This document shows positions 20,394-30,607 of a stretch of DNA of 64,000 nt, piece after piece. Below the pieces are notes generated by a model, which was not told the origin of the DNA, did no database searches, and saw only the letters and a program-made list of their open reading frames with translations. How positions within the stretch are numbered: the stretch's first letter is position 1; every line of letters begins with the position of its first letter. A program made the position numbers and the translations under genes. Location of the stretch: NCBI GenBank assembly GCA_029237695.1, contig CM055265.1, positions 115,542,067-115,606,066 of the forward strand. The letters are read 5' to 3'. The stretch is from Conchocele bisecta. Lineage: Eukaryota > Mollusca > Bivalvia > Lucinida > Thyasiridae.

Positions 20394-20610
20394 TTAAAGG
20401 TACATGCCCACTCCGTAGGAAAACATATGCTCTTTATATCAGGGACATTATTTGAGACATTTTCTGGCAAAAATAAACATTCATTCACCATTACCCCGTG
20501 TATTGATTGGCATTATTATACATTTTATATCAGACGTAAATGTCAAGGTCGATAACCGTGTTTCCATAAAAGATAACGGCCATTACTATTTATTATCTGT
20601 ATTTATATTT
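20394..20610. mobile_element. TTAA-type MITE copy 2, partial
   Basis: TTAA then AGGTACATGCCCACTCCGTA at the left, followed by the family's inner blocks in inverted orientation (CCCCGTGTATTGATTGGCAT, CGATAACCGTGTTTCC). The far end is replaced by the tetranucleotide array. Confidence 0.75.
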
Positions 20611-20630
20611 TGATGTGCAATGATCATACG

Positions 20631-20661
20631 TTACTTACTTACTTACTTACTTTTACTTACT

Positions 20662-20693
<32 letters not shown>

Positions 20694-20694
20694 G

Positions 20695-20778
<84 letters not shown>

Positions 20779-20790
20779 TTACTTACTTAG

Positions 20791-20878
<88 letters not shown>
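20631..20878 (+). repeat. (TTAC)n tetranucleotide array
   Basis: About 60 units of TTAC with a few interruptions. It produces a spurious leucine/threonine/tyrosine-rich frame. Confidence 0.95.
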
Positions 20879-20947
20879 TCCCTCCATGCTGAATTCAATG
20901 TTGCCGTTTTCTATTTATTTGTTTTCTTTATTTTCCATTTTCTCATC

Positions 20948-21014
20948 AAAAACATGCTTTATCAACACTTTAGAATCATTTGGAAATGATTCTAAAGTGC
21001 TGTCAAACCATGTT
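20948..21014. repeat. Hairpin repeat 'GACAGCACTTCAGAATC' copy 2
   Basis: CTTTAGAATCATTT / AAATGATTCTAAAGTGCTG stem with flanking AACATG motifs, like 6561-6629. Confidence 0.7.
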
Positions 21015-21021
21015 GACAAAG

Positions 21022-21166
21022 CAGGGCCGTAGCCAGAGGTATAAATCTACCGAGGCAAATCTTATGAAACGTGTATCCAGTGGGAGCGCGTAGCGCGACC
21101 CGTATCGTAAAAAAAATGAGTACCGAGGCAACTGCCTCGGTTCGCCTCAACGTGGCTACGGCCATG
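21022..21166. mobile_element. Short MITE 'CAGGGCCGTAGCCAG'
   Basis: CAGGGCCGTAGCCAG at the left is mirrored by CGTGGCTACGGCCATG. Inner ACCGAGGCAA/TGCCTCGGT motifs repeat. The CAGGG-type ends suggest a hAT relation (inference). Confidence 0.65.
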
Positions 21167-21864
21167 CAAAGAAGAAGACAGAATACGAAACAACGACAGA
21201 CGACAATTCACGGTTCCCGCCTTCTGCGGGTTAAATACAATTAGCGCCTGTGCTATACCAGTTGTATTCTCTAGCGCGTGCGAGTTGCAACTAAAGTATC
21301 AGTTGGCAAGACTAGTTTGGCAAACATTCCCAAACTACGAAAGCACGCGTTGGAAAGCATTTATAATGATTTAGCAGTTTAGCACACATGTGGGTTCAGA
21401 TGTCTCTGACTTCCGGTTTTACAGTGACATTACGTGCGATAAACGTCTTTATAATGGTTCGGAATACGCGATAAATGGCTTAATGTCTTCGGGAATACGC
21501 GATATCAACACATATAAAATTTACGTGGGATATAAAACCGGTATAATATATGTTTGTAGTATTATCTAGCGTCTTTAATCCACGGTGGATCAGGATTAAA
21601 CACAATTGACAATCAGTGAGGATTGTATGCTTGGAAGAGAAGCGTCTACATACCTCGAGTTAAAGGTAATTATATACGTTATAACATTGTATATACATTG
21701 TTTTAAAGTCACTCTTTTTATTAAATTTTCGCCTCGATTGGAGGAATAGGGTTAATTGCATTTGCGATCAGTGTAGACCAGGATCAGCCTGACATGTGCA
21801 TATTCTAATTAAATAAAATGTTGTTCCAACTAAGTGTTTGCAAAACATAGTATAGATCCGTATC
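21167..21864. other. Gene-free stretch
   Basis: No supported feature. Confidence 0.45.
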
Positions 21865-22169
21865 TGTAGCCGATTTCATCAAAATTGCAAAATGTACTTA
21901 TCTAGCAAAGTATACATTGAGGGAGTAATTATTTATTTGTTTCGAAATGAATTATTTCATATAGAACTAACGACTGCATATATTTGATGATTAAAAGTAT
22001 GCAGAATTATTATACTGAATTTATACATTATCACAGCCATTTTGGCTGTGATAATGTAATAAATTCAGTATAATAAAAAATAATAAATTTATCCTTAAAT
22101 TTAAAAGTTCTCCCTCAAAGTATACTTTGCTAGATAAGTATACTTTGCAATGTTGGTGAAATAGGCTAC
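21865..22169. mobile_element. Fold-back MITE 'GTAGCCTATTTCACC' copy 2
   Basis: GTAGCCGATTTCATC to GTTGGTGAAATAGGCTAC. The central ATCACAGCCATTTTGGCTGT palindrome is at about 22029-22052. Confidence 0.85.
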
Positions 22170-22177
22170 ATGTTACA

Positions 22178-22375
22178 CAGGGATTCCGCTGGCGATCGCC
22201 ACTTTCGCAATTGGCGATAAAAATAAACAATTGGCGATACAAAATTACAATTTTCGGAATTTATTTTCGAAAATTGTAATTTTTTATCGCCAATTACAAA
22301 TTTTCAGATTTTTGTTTTCGAAAATTGTAATTTTTTATCGCCAATTGTTTTATTTTTTTGGAAGCGGAATCCCTG
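22178..22375. mobile_element. Fold-back element 'CAGGGATTCCGCT' with perfect 6-bp duplication
   Basis: The termini CAGGGATTCCGCT and AGCGGAATCCCTG are flanked by GTTACA on both sides (22172-22177, 22376-22381). The interior consists of mirrored and repeated CAATTGGCGATA and AAAATTGTAATTTT motifs. It is non-coding. Confidence 0.8.
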
Positions 22376-22504
22376 GTTACACGTGTGCACTGTCATATAT
22401 GCTGTGCGAACGGAGCTATACATTTACAGATGAACCTTTTTTTTTTTTATTTATTTTTTTTTTTTATGCTTATATTTAACGGCGGCACTGGCTCTAGGAC
22501 CTTG

Positions 22505-22735
22505 GATGCCGTCTCCCAAGAATGGGAGAAAGAACAGAGGTAGAGATTTTTGAGAGAAGCCGGTAATTCGTATTTACAGAGCAACTACGAATTATCAGTA
22601 CCCATTTACAGCTGGGTGAACTGGAGCAGTGTGGATAAAGTGTCTTGCTCAAGGACACAACGCACGCCGCTAGTCAGGCTCGAACCCTTGGATCAGTAGT
22701 CCGACACACTAACCATTACGCCACGGCGCTCCACT
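22505..22735 (-). mobile_element. V-domain tRNA-derived SINE (copy 1)
   Basis: On the minus strand: a tRNA-like head with A box TGGCGTAATGGTTAGTG and B box GGTTCGAGCC, then the conserved V-type domain TTGTGTCCTTGAGCAAGACA. An AT-rich tail continues towards lower coordinates. The head and domain arrangement is that of V-SINEs. No coding capacity. Confidence 0.8.
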
Positions 22736-22908
22736 ACAGATGAACCTGTAAATGTACAGATGATTCTGTAAAATGTACAGATGATTCTGTAAAATATACA
22801 GGTGCACCTATATCTTGATACGTATTTGTTAGGTGCGCTTGTAATTTTAGTTTTGACACAGTTCGTACACCATAGTCGTAAGCCCGATTTATCCAGACAC
22901 GGTCACCT

Positions 22909-23194
22909 GTAGCCCATTTCACCAACATTGCAAAGTATACTTTGAGGGAGAAATTTTCAATTTTAGGATAAATTTATTAATTTTTATTATACTGAATTGA
23001 TTACATTATCACAGCCAATTTGGCTGTGATAATGTAATAAATTCAGTATAATAATTCTGCATAGATTTAATCATCAAATATATGCAATCGATAGTTCTGC
23101 ATGAAATAATGCATTTCGGAAAAATCAATGATTGCTCCCTCAAAGTATACTTTGCTAGGAAAGTATACTTTGCAATTTTGATGAAATCGGTTCC
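22909..23194. mobile_element. Fold-back MITE 'GTAGCCTATTTCACC' copy 3
   Basis: GTAGCCCATTTCACCAACAT to TTTTGATGAAATCGG, with the central palindrome at about 23010-23030. The terminal GGCTAC is mutated at the right. Confidence 0.8.
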
Positions 23195-23509
23195 TGAAAC
23201 AAGACTGTTGAAACGCAATATGCCCTGATTTTTATATTTTCATTTTCTCCACGAATGAATATTACTATGTTTAAAGGCTCATCTTGTCAATGATATATTT
23301 CAGCATAATACTCCTTTCGTGAAATATGACAACATAGTTCTTTTTACACCAGTGACATGTCACATGAAAATAATACAATGTAACGAATATGAATATACGA
23401 CGTTGAGAGTTATGTGACCGTATACGTAACCATTTTGCGAAAAAACACATTTACTTGTTCGATTTCAATGTATTTATAAGTCAATTGTTTTTGTCAATAA
23501 TCGCTGGCT

Positions 23510-23639
23510 TAGGCCATACCATATCGTTTCTATGTTAAGCGTCCATCCAGTTGACCAAAACCTACCTATACATATCCGATAAAAACAAACGAAGGTAAAT
23601 TTATGTTAAAATCTTCCTAGAAAGAACTTGCTATGGCCT
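23510..23639. mobile_element. 'AGGCCATAC' fold-back MITE, deleted copy
   Basis: TAGGCCATACCATATCGTTT, GTTAAGCGTCC and the right end AGAAAGAACTTGCTATGGCC match 955-1332, but most of the middle is missing. Confidence 0.65.
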
Positions 23640-23905
23640 TGCTAAGGCATACACAATGTTACATTGACTCGAGGGCGAATAGAAAGCATATTGGTCATTC
23701 GACATGGGCCGAACTGATGCGGTTGTAATTTGTGGGTATGGTTCGAAGTTGGATATGAATATTGCATGTTCAGACCACTCATACATTTGTGATCGCAGGG
23801 TTTCCGGTATGGAAGGTACTTGAGCCAATGTCCACCATTAAATATAAGCTGAACGAAATGCTTCACGATAATGGCTACATGCATTGATTAAATTACGGAG
23901 ATGTT

Positions 23906-23970
23906 CAGTGTAACCTCTCTATACCGGACACCCTGGATCCCAGGGTGTCCGGCTTAGAGAGGTTCCCCTG
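23906..23970. mobile_element. Hairpin MITE 'CAGTGNAACCTCTCTA' copy 1
   Basis: CAGTGTAACCTCTCTATACC at the left is mirrored by GGCTTAGAGAGGTTCCCCTG around CACCCTGGATCCCAGGGTG. A TA lies on the right flank. Relatives are at 58258-58466 and 53836-53867. The ends resemble pogo/Tigger-type mariner relatives (inference). Confidence 0.75.
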
Positions 23971-24225
23971 TAGTCCAGGCATGCGGCCACTTTAACACAT
24001 TATTGTGTGTTTTGCAATCATGAACATACATAGTCAGCAGAGATAACTGACAGTGAAACCTATGAAATTAAAGCACACTGAACTTTTCTGTGTGGTTGGT
24101 TTAGAGATGGTTGGTTGTCCATGTTCTAGAACCCACTTTTATAACTTTTATTTTCCATTTTAATTTCATATTAAAGTCTTAACCCTTTCAACCCGAAAGC
24201 CCGCTATAGCGGGGTTGGCAACCAT

Positions 24226-24275
24226 TGCAGATCCATTTGAGCCGGTTGGTGACAAGCCGTCTCACCAGGATCCGC
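24226..24275. repeat. Hairpin repeat 'GATGAGACGGCTC' copy
   Basis: GCAGATCCATTTGAGCCGG is mirrored by AGCCGTCTCACCAGGATC. Confidence 0.6.
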
Positions 24276-24441
24276 ACTTTTTGCAAGTAATTTCCATATT
24301 TTTTAGAACAGAAGCACCGCCTTTTCATAATTGGACTATTCTGAAAATAATTTTATGACTATTGGATTGGTCGGGAAATTAACATATCACAGTCCATTCT
24401 AGTTACTTAGTTGTGAAAGGGTTAACTCTATATACTATGTG

Positions 24442-24706
24442 TTTTATCCCATCAACACAGTGCGTATGTGCCGTGAAACACGGTGCCGTGAAACATTTTT
24501 GATATCCAGTCAATACTATTTTTGCATTTTACAGCCATTTGTAGGTGTTGACGGGATAAATAGAATAGTAGGTTAGTGCAGTGAATGGGAAAACATTTCT
24601 GGCGCGGCACGGAAACGGGATGTGCTCGGCAGAGCCTCGCCCATCCTGTTTCCTGAGCCTTGCCAAATATTTTTTCCCATTCACGGCACTAACCTACTAT
24701 TCTCTA
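24442..24706 (+). mobile_element. Two-hairpin composite MITE copy 2
   Basis: TTATCCCATCAACACAGTGC ... GGTGTTGACGGGATAAA, then GAATAGTAGGTTAGTG ... CACTAACCTACTATTC. Confidence 0.85.
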
Positions 24707-25104
24707 TAACCCGAGTTTCTGTCGGTAACGTTATACACAGACAGAACATTCGGGTTAATTTGGATCTTTCATGAGTGATACGTTCTGTATGCTCTTTATT
24801 AAACGATTTTAATTATTTCAGCCAACGGGTTTAACATATTAAATCAATAAAAACGTTATTTTATATTTTATTAATGCAGAAACACAGCATCATATATTGA
24901 CGATGTACTGAGCTCGTACTGTGTTTCCTGTAGCGTCATCGTTTGCATAGTTATTAAACTGCAAACAAAATCAATTTATGCAATACAATTATTTTCAGCA
25001 AATTACTAAATCTCTACAGTACAGTATAGTGATGTCACATTCAAATCGATTGAGGACTGTTCCTGGTTTAAGTGATGTATCGCCATTTGTAGCCTCAGAA
25101 ACTG
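24707..25104. other. Gene-free AT-rich stretch
   Basis: No supported feature. Confidence 0.45.
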
Positions 25105-25390
25105 GGCTTATGGTGTTAACGGCAACTACTTTAGAGCTAGCATTGAATATTTAGAGCTAGCTCCAATTCATTTAAAGAGCTCGCTAAATTATGTAATGCT
25201 AAGTCTAATTATTGAGAGCTAGCAATAATTATTTGAGTTTATGTAGATTTGGCGTTCCAAGAACGCCAAATCTACATACACTCAAATAAGTAATGCTACA
25301 TCTAACTATTTAATGCTAGCTCTAAATATTTAATGCTTATCAATACTTATTTTAGTTTATGTATATTTGGCGTTCCATACTTTTAGTGAC
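25105..25390. repeat. Fold-back repeat with AGAGCTAGC array
   Basis: Repeated TTTAGAGCTAGC motifs flank a perfect palindrome at about 25240-25285 (GTAGATTTGGCGTTC / GAACGCCAAATCTAC). A third copy of the TTTGGCGTTCC arm occurs at about 25366-25376. The boundaries are uncertain. Confidence 0.6.
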
Positions 25391-25934
25391 GTAACCAAAT
25401 GTTTATTACCTAAAAATCACTATACTTGACAAAGTGCGTCAATTATTATTATGTGACATTTATTGCTAATTTGCAACTAAAATGCAGATTGCATATTTCA
25501 TTCGTTTTTTAAATGAAAATGCTCCGAAAATGATAATATAAGCAAATATGATCAGGTTACTGAACTATTTATGAAATGTGTACAGGTGTCAAAAAGTTAC
25601 AGGAAAGACACATTTTCATCAACTGCCATGGACAGTTTAGGCAATGAATAATTATTTAGACAATTTTCGACATTTGGAAAGGACACAATCTCCATGTCCT
25701 TTGGGAAGACAAATCGTAAATACGATAAGTGTAGATTCATCATGTTTGTGCTTCTATAATTAAATTTATGAGCATGTCATATTTGAGATCAAAATCTAAG
25801 TAGTCGTTTCGGTTGACGGACCAAAACGAACATGACAAGACAAAATGGAGTTCGTGCGATCACCTGTATTAAAAACTGCTATATATACTGCAGGACGAGG
25901 GGCAATCTCCGCTGAAATAGTCACCGATACACCA
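25391..25934. other. Gene-free stretch
   Basis: No supported feature. Confidence 0.45.
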
Positions 25935-26146
25935 GGGGACCCGTTTCATAAACTTCGTACGATTAAAAGGTTCGTAAGTGCAAATTTAGGATCATCTGGA
26001 CATTTCAATTGTTGGATTTACATTTATTGAGCGTAGGCTGCACAGCCTACGTTCGATAAATGTAAATCCAGTAATGATTGACAAGAAAACAGTGTTAATG
26101 TGCACTTACGAACATTTTAGTGGTACGAAGTTTAATGAAACGGCCC
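25935..26146. mobile_element. Fold-back MITE 'GTTTCACTAAACTTCGTACG' copy 5
   Basis: GGGGACCCGTTTCATAAACT to GTTTAATGAAACGGCCC, with the centre shortened to GGCTGCACAGCC. Confidence 0.85.
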
Positions 26147-26873
26147 AGTATAATAATATGTATCGCAAGAGCAATAAAATGCACTCGTACACAAGAATTA
26201 TAAGAGACGAGTTCGGTTTCTATGTTATATAAATATTTGGAAATGGTAATACATATTTATGTATAGTATCTGTACAATTGAATGAATACCCATTATTTGA
26301 TAAAACCCGACTCATTGGATTGACTCAGTGACCAGTGTAGACCTAGATCAGACTGCATGTGCGCAGTCTGACCAGGGTCTACACTGTTATATGTTAGTCA
26401 CCGAAACAGTCATGCACATAGCTAAAGACGGATTACTCTTAGACTCGTTTCGAGCGCAGGTTAATCAGAATCTACGCTTGCTATAAACGACATAAGCCCG
26501 TTCAAATGCGGGGGTCATTTATTTGTTTGATTCGAATAGGGCATGTTCAACATGTTTCTACCGAGCTTCTCTGTCGGTGTGCAATTGTAGATCGCTGGTT
26601 CGTGAATAATTCAGCATAATGGTGTATGAAACTTGAACTTATGACCGTTGGTATTTTTATGGTCCCACGTAACTATCGCCATGCGTACAAATGGTGCCGG
26701 CTGTGAGAAAACCGGGGTTATGCCATTTCCGATCAGAGTAGACACTGAGCGACTGTCGTGTTTTTGCAGCATCATAGCAGTTCTGTTCCGTCCTGTTCAT
26801 GATGACAGTTCCGTTCTGTTCTGTTTTACAAACAGTGTAGATCAAGATGAGCCGGCGTTCTGTTCTCTTTTAC

Positions 26874-26936
26874 AAACAGTGTAGATCCAGATGAGACGGC
26901 TCGTAACGAGCCGTCTCATCAGGATCTACACTGTTT
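26874..26936. repeat. Hairpin repeat 'GATGAGACGGCTC' copy
   Basis: A perfect stem: AAACAGTGTAGATCCAGATG is mirrored by CATCAGGATCTACACTGTTT around ACGGCTCGTAACGAGCCGT. Confidence 0.8.
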
Positions 26937-27182
26937 CTTTGATGCTTTCTAAGCCTTTACGAATTTCCACATTTCTGGTTAATGACATAGTCTGAAAATT
27001 AAAAAACGAATATTCCATTCCAGATATTTCGCGGTGAAAGGGTTTCACCCTTAAGTAACTGGAGTGGATTTTGATATTTTAATTTTGCAACCAATCCAAC
27101 CGTCACAAAATGATTTTCAGACTAGTCCATTTATGACAAGGGGCTGATTTTGTTCTCAAAAATATGATTTTTTTTTCCAAAA

Positions 27183-27242
27183 GGTGTAGATCCTGATGAG
27201 ACGGCTCGTCACGAGCCGGCTTATCTGGATCTACACTGTTTG
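27183..27242. repeat. Hairpin repeat 'GATGAGACGGCTC' copy
   Basis: GTGTAGATCCTGATGAGACG is mirrored by CCGGCTTATCTGGATCTACA. Confidence 0.75.
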
Positions 27243-27577
27243 CCAATATGTATTCCACTATACAGGTATGTAGAGTTTTTGTTGAGTATTACCCGATACT
27301 ATGTGAATTAGCGTCATTTTAGAAGATATAATTCCCTAGAGCAACTACAGGAATCAAATCTTCCAATAAATCATCACGACGTCATTTATCTCATATATCT
27401 GACGTTATTTCATTGAAGAAAATATTCATACGCAGGCATGAATATTGTCACATATCATAATTATGAAGGGTATAGTTCTCATAAAACACACTGTCCACTG
27501 CAAGCAGCGCATGTAACAATATGTAACAGGGGGTGTTGGCTGGTAAGGGACTAGACTAGCCGCCAAACCATAAGCCT

Positions 27578-27800
27578 GGGGCCGTTCCACTAAACTTCGT
27601 ACGACTAAAATGTTCGTAAGTGTAAAAATCACATTAACAATGTTTTCTTGTAAACAATTATTGGATTTACATTTATTGAGCATAGGCTGCATATGCAGCT
27701 ATGCTCACTAAATGTAAATCCATCAATTGAACTTTCCACACGATCCTAAGTTTGCACTTACGAACATTTTATTCGTACGAAGTTTAGTGAAACGTGCCCC
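27578..27800. mobile_element. Fold-back MITE 'GTTTCACTAAACTTCGTACG' copy 6
   Basis: GGGGCCGTTCCACTAAACTT to GTTTAGTGAAACGTGCCCC, with the central GGCTGCATATGCAGC. Confidence 0.85.
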
Positions 27801-28082
27801 AGATATCTATAAGCCACGTTTCGTCAGGTCTTGGGCAACACATTTTATTACAGACATAGCAGGTAATTGACACAGTGTGCGGTTCTCTTTTGAGATATGG
27901 AATATTAATACGTCTGTCGCAATTATAGTCAATCAGTTATGGTAATGGCTGATTACGTAACTTGTTTGGAAAGTAATATGATATATATAGTATACAGTGT
28001 ACCTATGTAAAAGTACACTTTATTATAACAGCATATACATATGCAAACGAAAATAATTATATTTTGTAAATGTTAATTATTT

Positions 28083-28240
28083 GCTTCTAACTCGATGATG
28101 ACCTTGCATGTCGGGTCCGACTATTTAAGTCCCCATTTGAGGACTAGGCTAGCAGGAAGTTGTCTTGTCCAAGGACACGAGGTGGGAATCGAAGCCGGGG
28201 TCTCCCGATCCGCAGTCCGACGATCTACCTACTGAGATAA
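28083..28240 (-). mobile_element. V-domain tRNA-derived SINE (copy 2)
   Basis: On the minus strand: tRNA-like TCTCAGTAGGTAGATCG (A box) and GCTTCGATTCCC (B box), then CGTGTCCTTGGACAAGACAA (V-type domain). It is more diverged from copy 1 than copy 3 is. Confidence 0.75.
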
Positions 28241-28290
28241 ATATTTTCGCTTAAATACTTCCCGCCCATTGATAATCACTTAAATACATA

Positions 28291-28590
28291 TTTATCCCGT
28301 CAACACAGTGCGTATGTACCGTGAAACAGTGTGCCGTGAAACAAGTTGCCGTGAAGCATGTTTGATATCCTGTCAATACGACCTAATCACTGCGTATGAA
28401 CATGTGCGGTGACTGTGGTTATTTTTTTGAATTTTAAAGATATGTGTAGGTGTTGACGGGATAAATAGAATAGTAGGATAGTGCCGTGAATGGGAAAAAT
28501 ATCTGACGCGGCAGAGCCTCGCCCATCCCGTTTCCTAAGCCTTGCCAGATATGTTTTCACATTCACGGCACTAACCTACTATTCTCTATA
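28291..28590 (+). mobile_element. Two-hairpin composite MITE copy 3
   Basis: Same pair of palindromes as 24442-24706, with an extra ~40 bases in the first one (near 28380-28425). Confidence 0.8.
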
Positions 28591-28930
28591 ACTCATTCAG
28601 TGAGTTCAAATGTCGTTCCATTGTCCGCCTGTCCGTCTCAAATATCCTGTTTTGATTAATAGCGCTTACCAACTACTCTGTCAGCACTTCACAACACATT
28701 CGAGTTGATCGGCGTTTTTTTGCTCCAAATAGACTAAACATATGCTATATAGCAGACACTCGTGTTGCAGCTGGCACACCGAAAAGCGACTATGTGTTTC
28801 TGAAGCAGATGCAAGTAGCATGAAGAAACGTAACCGATATTGTCAAGTAAAGATATATGTAGATGCAGTTAAAAGAATTATGTTTTATCACTTTCTGAAC
28901 ATTGTTAAATCTTGTCAATAGTTGTTATTC

Positions 28931-29277
28931 CTGTCTGTTCCACGTTTTACTGCCGACGAACATTTGGCCATTAAACACATTAAATCCAAAACATATTTAA
29001 AAGTAAGTACTTTTTCATCAATAACAAAAAAGTCTCCCTCCCCAAACAATTTTAGTTGATGAAATTCCATCAAATATTGATTTTATTGCGAAAAAACACT
29101 ATTTTCCTATGGGAATTTAACATGGGGAGTCAATTTCCAAAACATTTCGTTTTTTGATCCTGAAGGAAAGGGTGACTTTTTTGTTATTGACAAAAAATTA
29201 CTTACTTTTAACTATTTTTTAGATTTAATGTGTTTAATAGCCAAAAGTTCGTCGGCAGCAAAACGTGGAACAGACAG
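28931..29277. mobile_element. MITE 'CTGTCTGTTCCACGTTTTGC' copy 1
   Basis: The ~55-bp terminal inverted repeat CTGTCTGTTCCACGTTTTAC ... is mirrored by AAAACGTGGAACAGACAG followed by TA. The copy at 46410-46969 has TA on both sides, so this is a Tc1/mariner-type non-autonomous family. Confidence 0.85.
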
Positions 29278-29975
29278 TAGTATGTTGTACTGCTTTGGTT
29301 GGTCGTTTTCAGTCACTCAAAGGAGTTAATATATCAGTATTAGCTTTTCATATCACATATTATGATCTGGGAAATAAACTAAAATTTATAATATTGTGGC
29401 GCCGAATGTCACTATTTGACGGAAATATTCAGTGTGCACAACTCGGCTGCGCCCCGGGTGAATATAGATTCAGACGGGCAATATGAAATCATCGTGGCGG
29501 TGTAGAACCACACTAACATATAATAGTGTCCGTATTTCCTACGGAAATATCAATTTTATACTGGTTCGATCCGTGACCTTCATATGCAATCACAAGGTCA
29601 AAGGTCAAAATCATGTATTTGTTAAGGCAAACCCTAGACTTTCCTACATTTTCTATTGCTGTTTGCATGCATATGCATTTCAATTGATACGAAAATAGTT
29701 GATAGACAAAACCCAATTATTTCTGCTATTCTACCCCCTGTGCGGTAGATAATCCTACAGCAATCAAGTATAATTGCATTGTACGTAACAAGTTGATCAT
29801 ATCTCGCCGACCTTGTCAAATATGACTGAGAGAAACAACAAAATGTATGCCAGGTCGTGAAATAATAGGTCTTATGGTGTGGGTAATAATAACAGTTAGT
29901 TTTTAGGCACGTGTGACTGTATGTAAATGGAGAAATGGAGCTTATAACATTTATGGCCAGTTTATGTCATGTTAC
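29278..29975. other. Gene-free stretch
   Basis: No supported feature. A short inverted repeat (TCCGTATTTCCTACGGA) lies near 29529-29545. Confidence 0.45.
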
Positions 29976-30170
29976 ACAACCGACTGCGTTAATCTTGTCA
30001 TATATTAGCATATCAACTCGCAACCAAACAGCTTGATTAGCTGTGCCTGAGCTAAAACACAGCTCAGACTCAGCCAATCAATCTGCTTGCTTTCGAGCAC
30101 AATATTCAAGTATTTTGTAATTGATATATGGACGAATATTGACAAGATTAGCGCAGGCGGTGGTGTATAA
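29976..30170. mobile_element. Fold-back repeat 'TGAGCCTGAGCTGT' copy 1
   Basis: Outer TTAATCTTGTCATATATT is mirrored by AATATTGACAAGATTAGCG. The inner AGCTGTGCCTGAGC...GCTCAGACTCAGCC stem recurs at 52625-52795 and 58470-58650. Confidence 0.7.
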
Positions 30171-30237
30171 TAATCTGATACCTGATAAACATGCTGTTTA
30201 GTGTCATGATGATATAATCATTTCTTCGGGAGTTACA

Positions 30238-30465
30238 ATGACTGGCGAGCAGGCTGATCAGAGTCGCACTGGTCGCAAAGACGGTAAGCCCCGTTTATCT
30301 CGGCCAAAAACAATGAACGCGAAATTAAATGAAGCTCCAACTACATACGACGATATGTTTTCAACATTTGAAGACAATGTCCCACACCGTCGCGAAGGGC
30401 ACGTTTCCCATGAATGGGATGATATAGTAAAATCACTACTCCACATTGTTTATATGTCAACTTAA
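30238..30465 (+). CDS. Doubtful 75-codon open frame
   Basis: The first ~20 codons overlap a fragment of the GTCGCAAA...TAAGCCCC repeat, so the ATG is probably not authentic. The remainder (YDDMFSTFEDNVPHRR... HEWDDIVKSLL) has a more protein-like composition than its surroundings, but I recognise no family and see no convincing splice context. It could be a chance frame. Confidence 0.12.
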   Translation: MTGEQADQSRTGRKDGKPRLSRPKTMNAKLNEAPTTYDDMFSTFEDNVPHRREGHVSHEWDDIVKSLLHIVYMST

Positions 30466-30607
30466 TTAGGGTAGGTATAATTAAACACAATAGACCAGTG
30501 GTCTCAATTACGCCTGTCCTGGCACTTGACATATTATACATGTTATTTGTATTATATATTATATTTTATATTTAGAGCTTGTACAAATATATATAGATCT
30601 ATATATA

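Noticed and set aside
20610..21032. 140-codon leucine/threonine-rich frame
   Set aside because: Translation of a (TTAC)n simple repeat.
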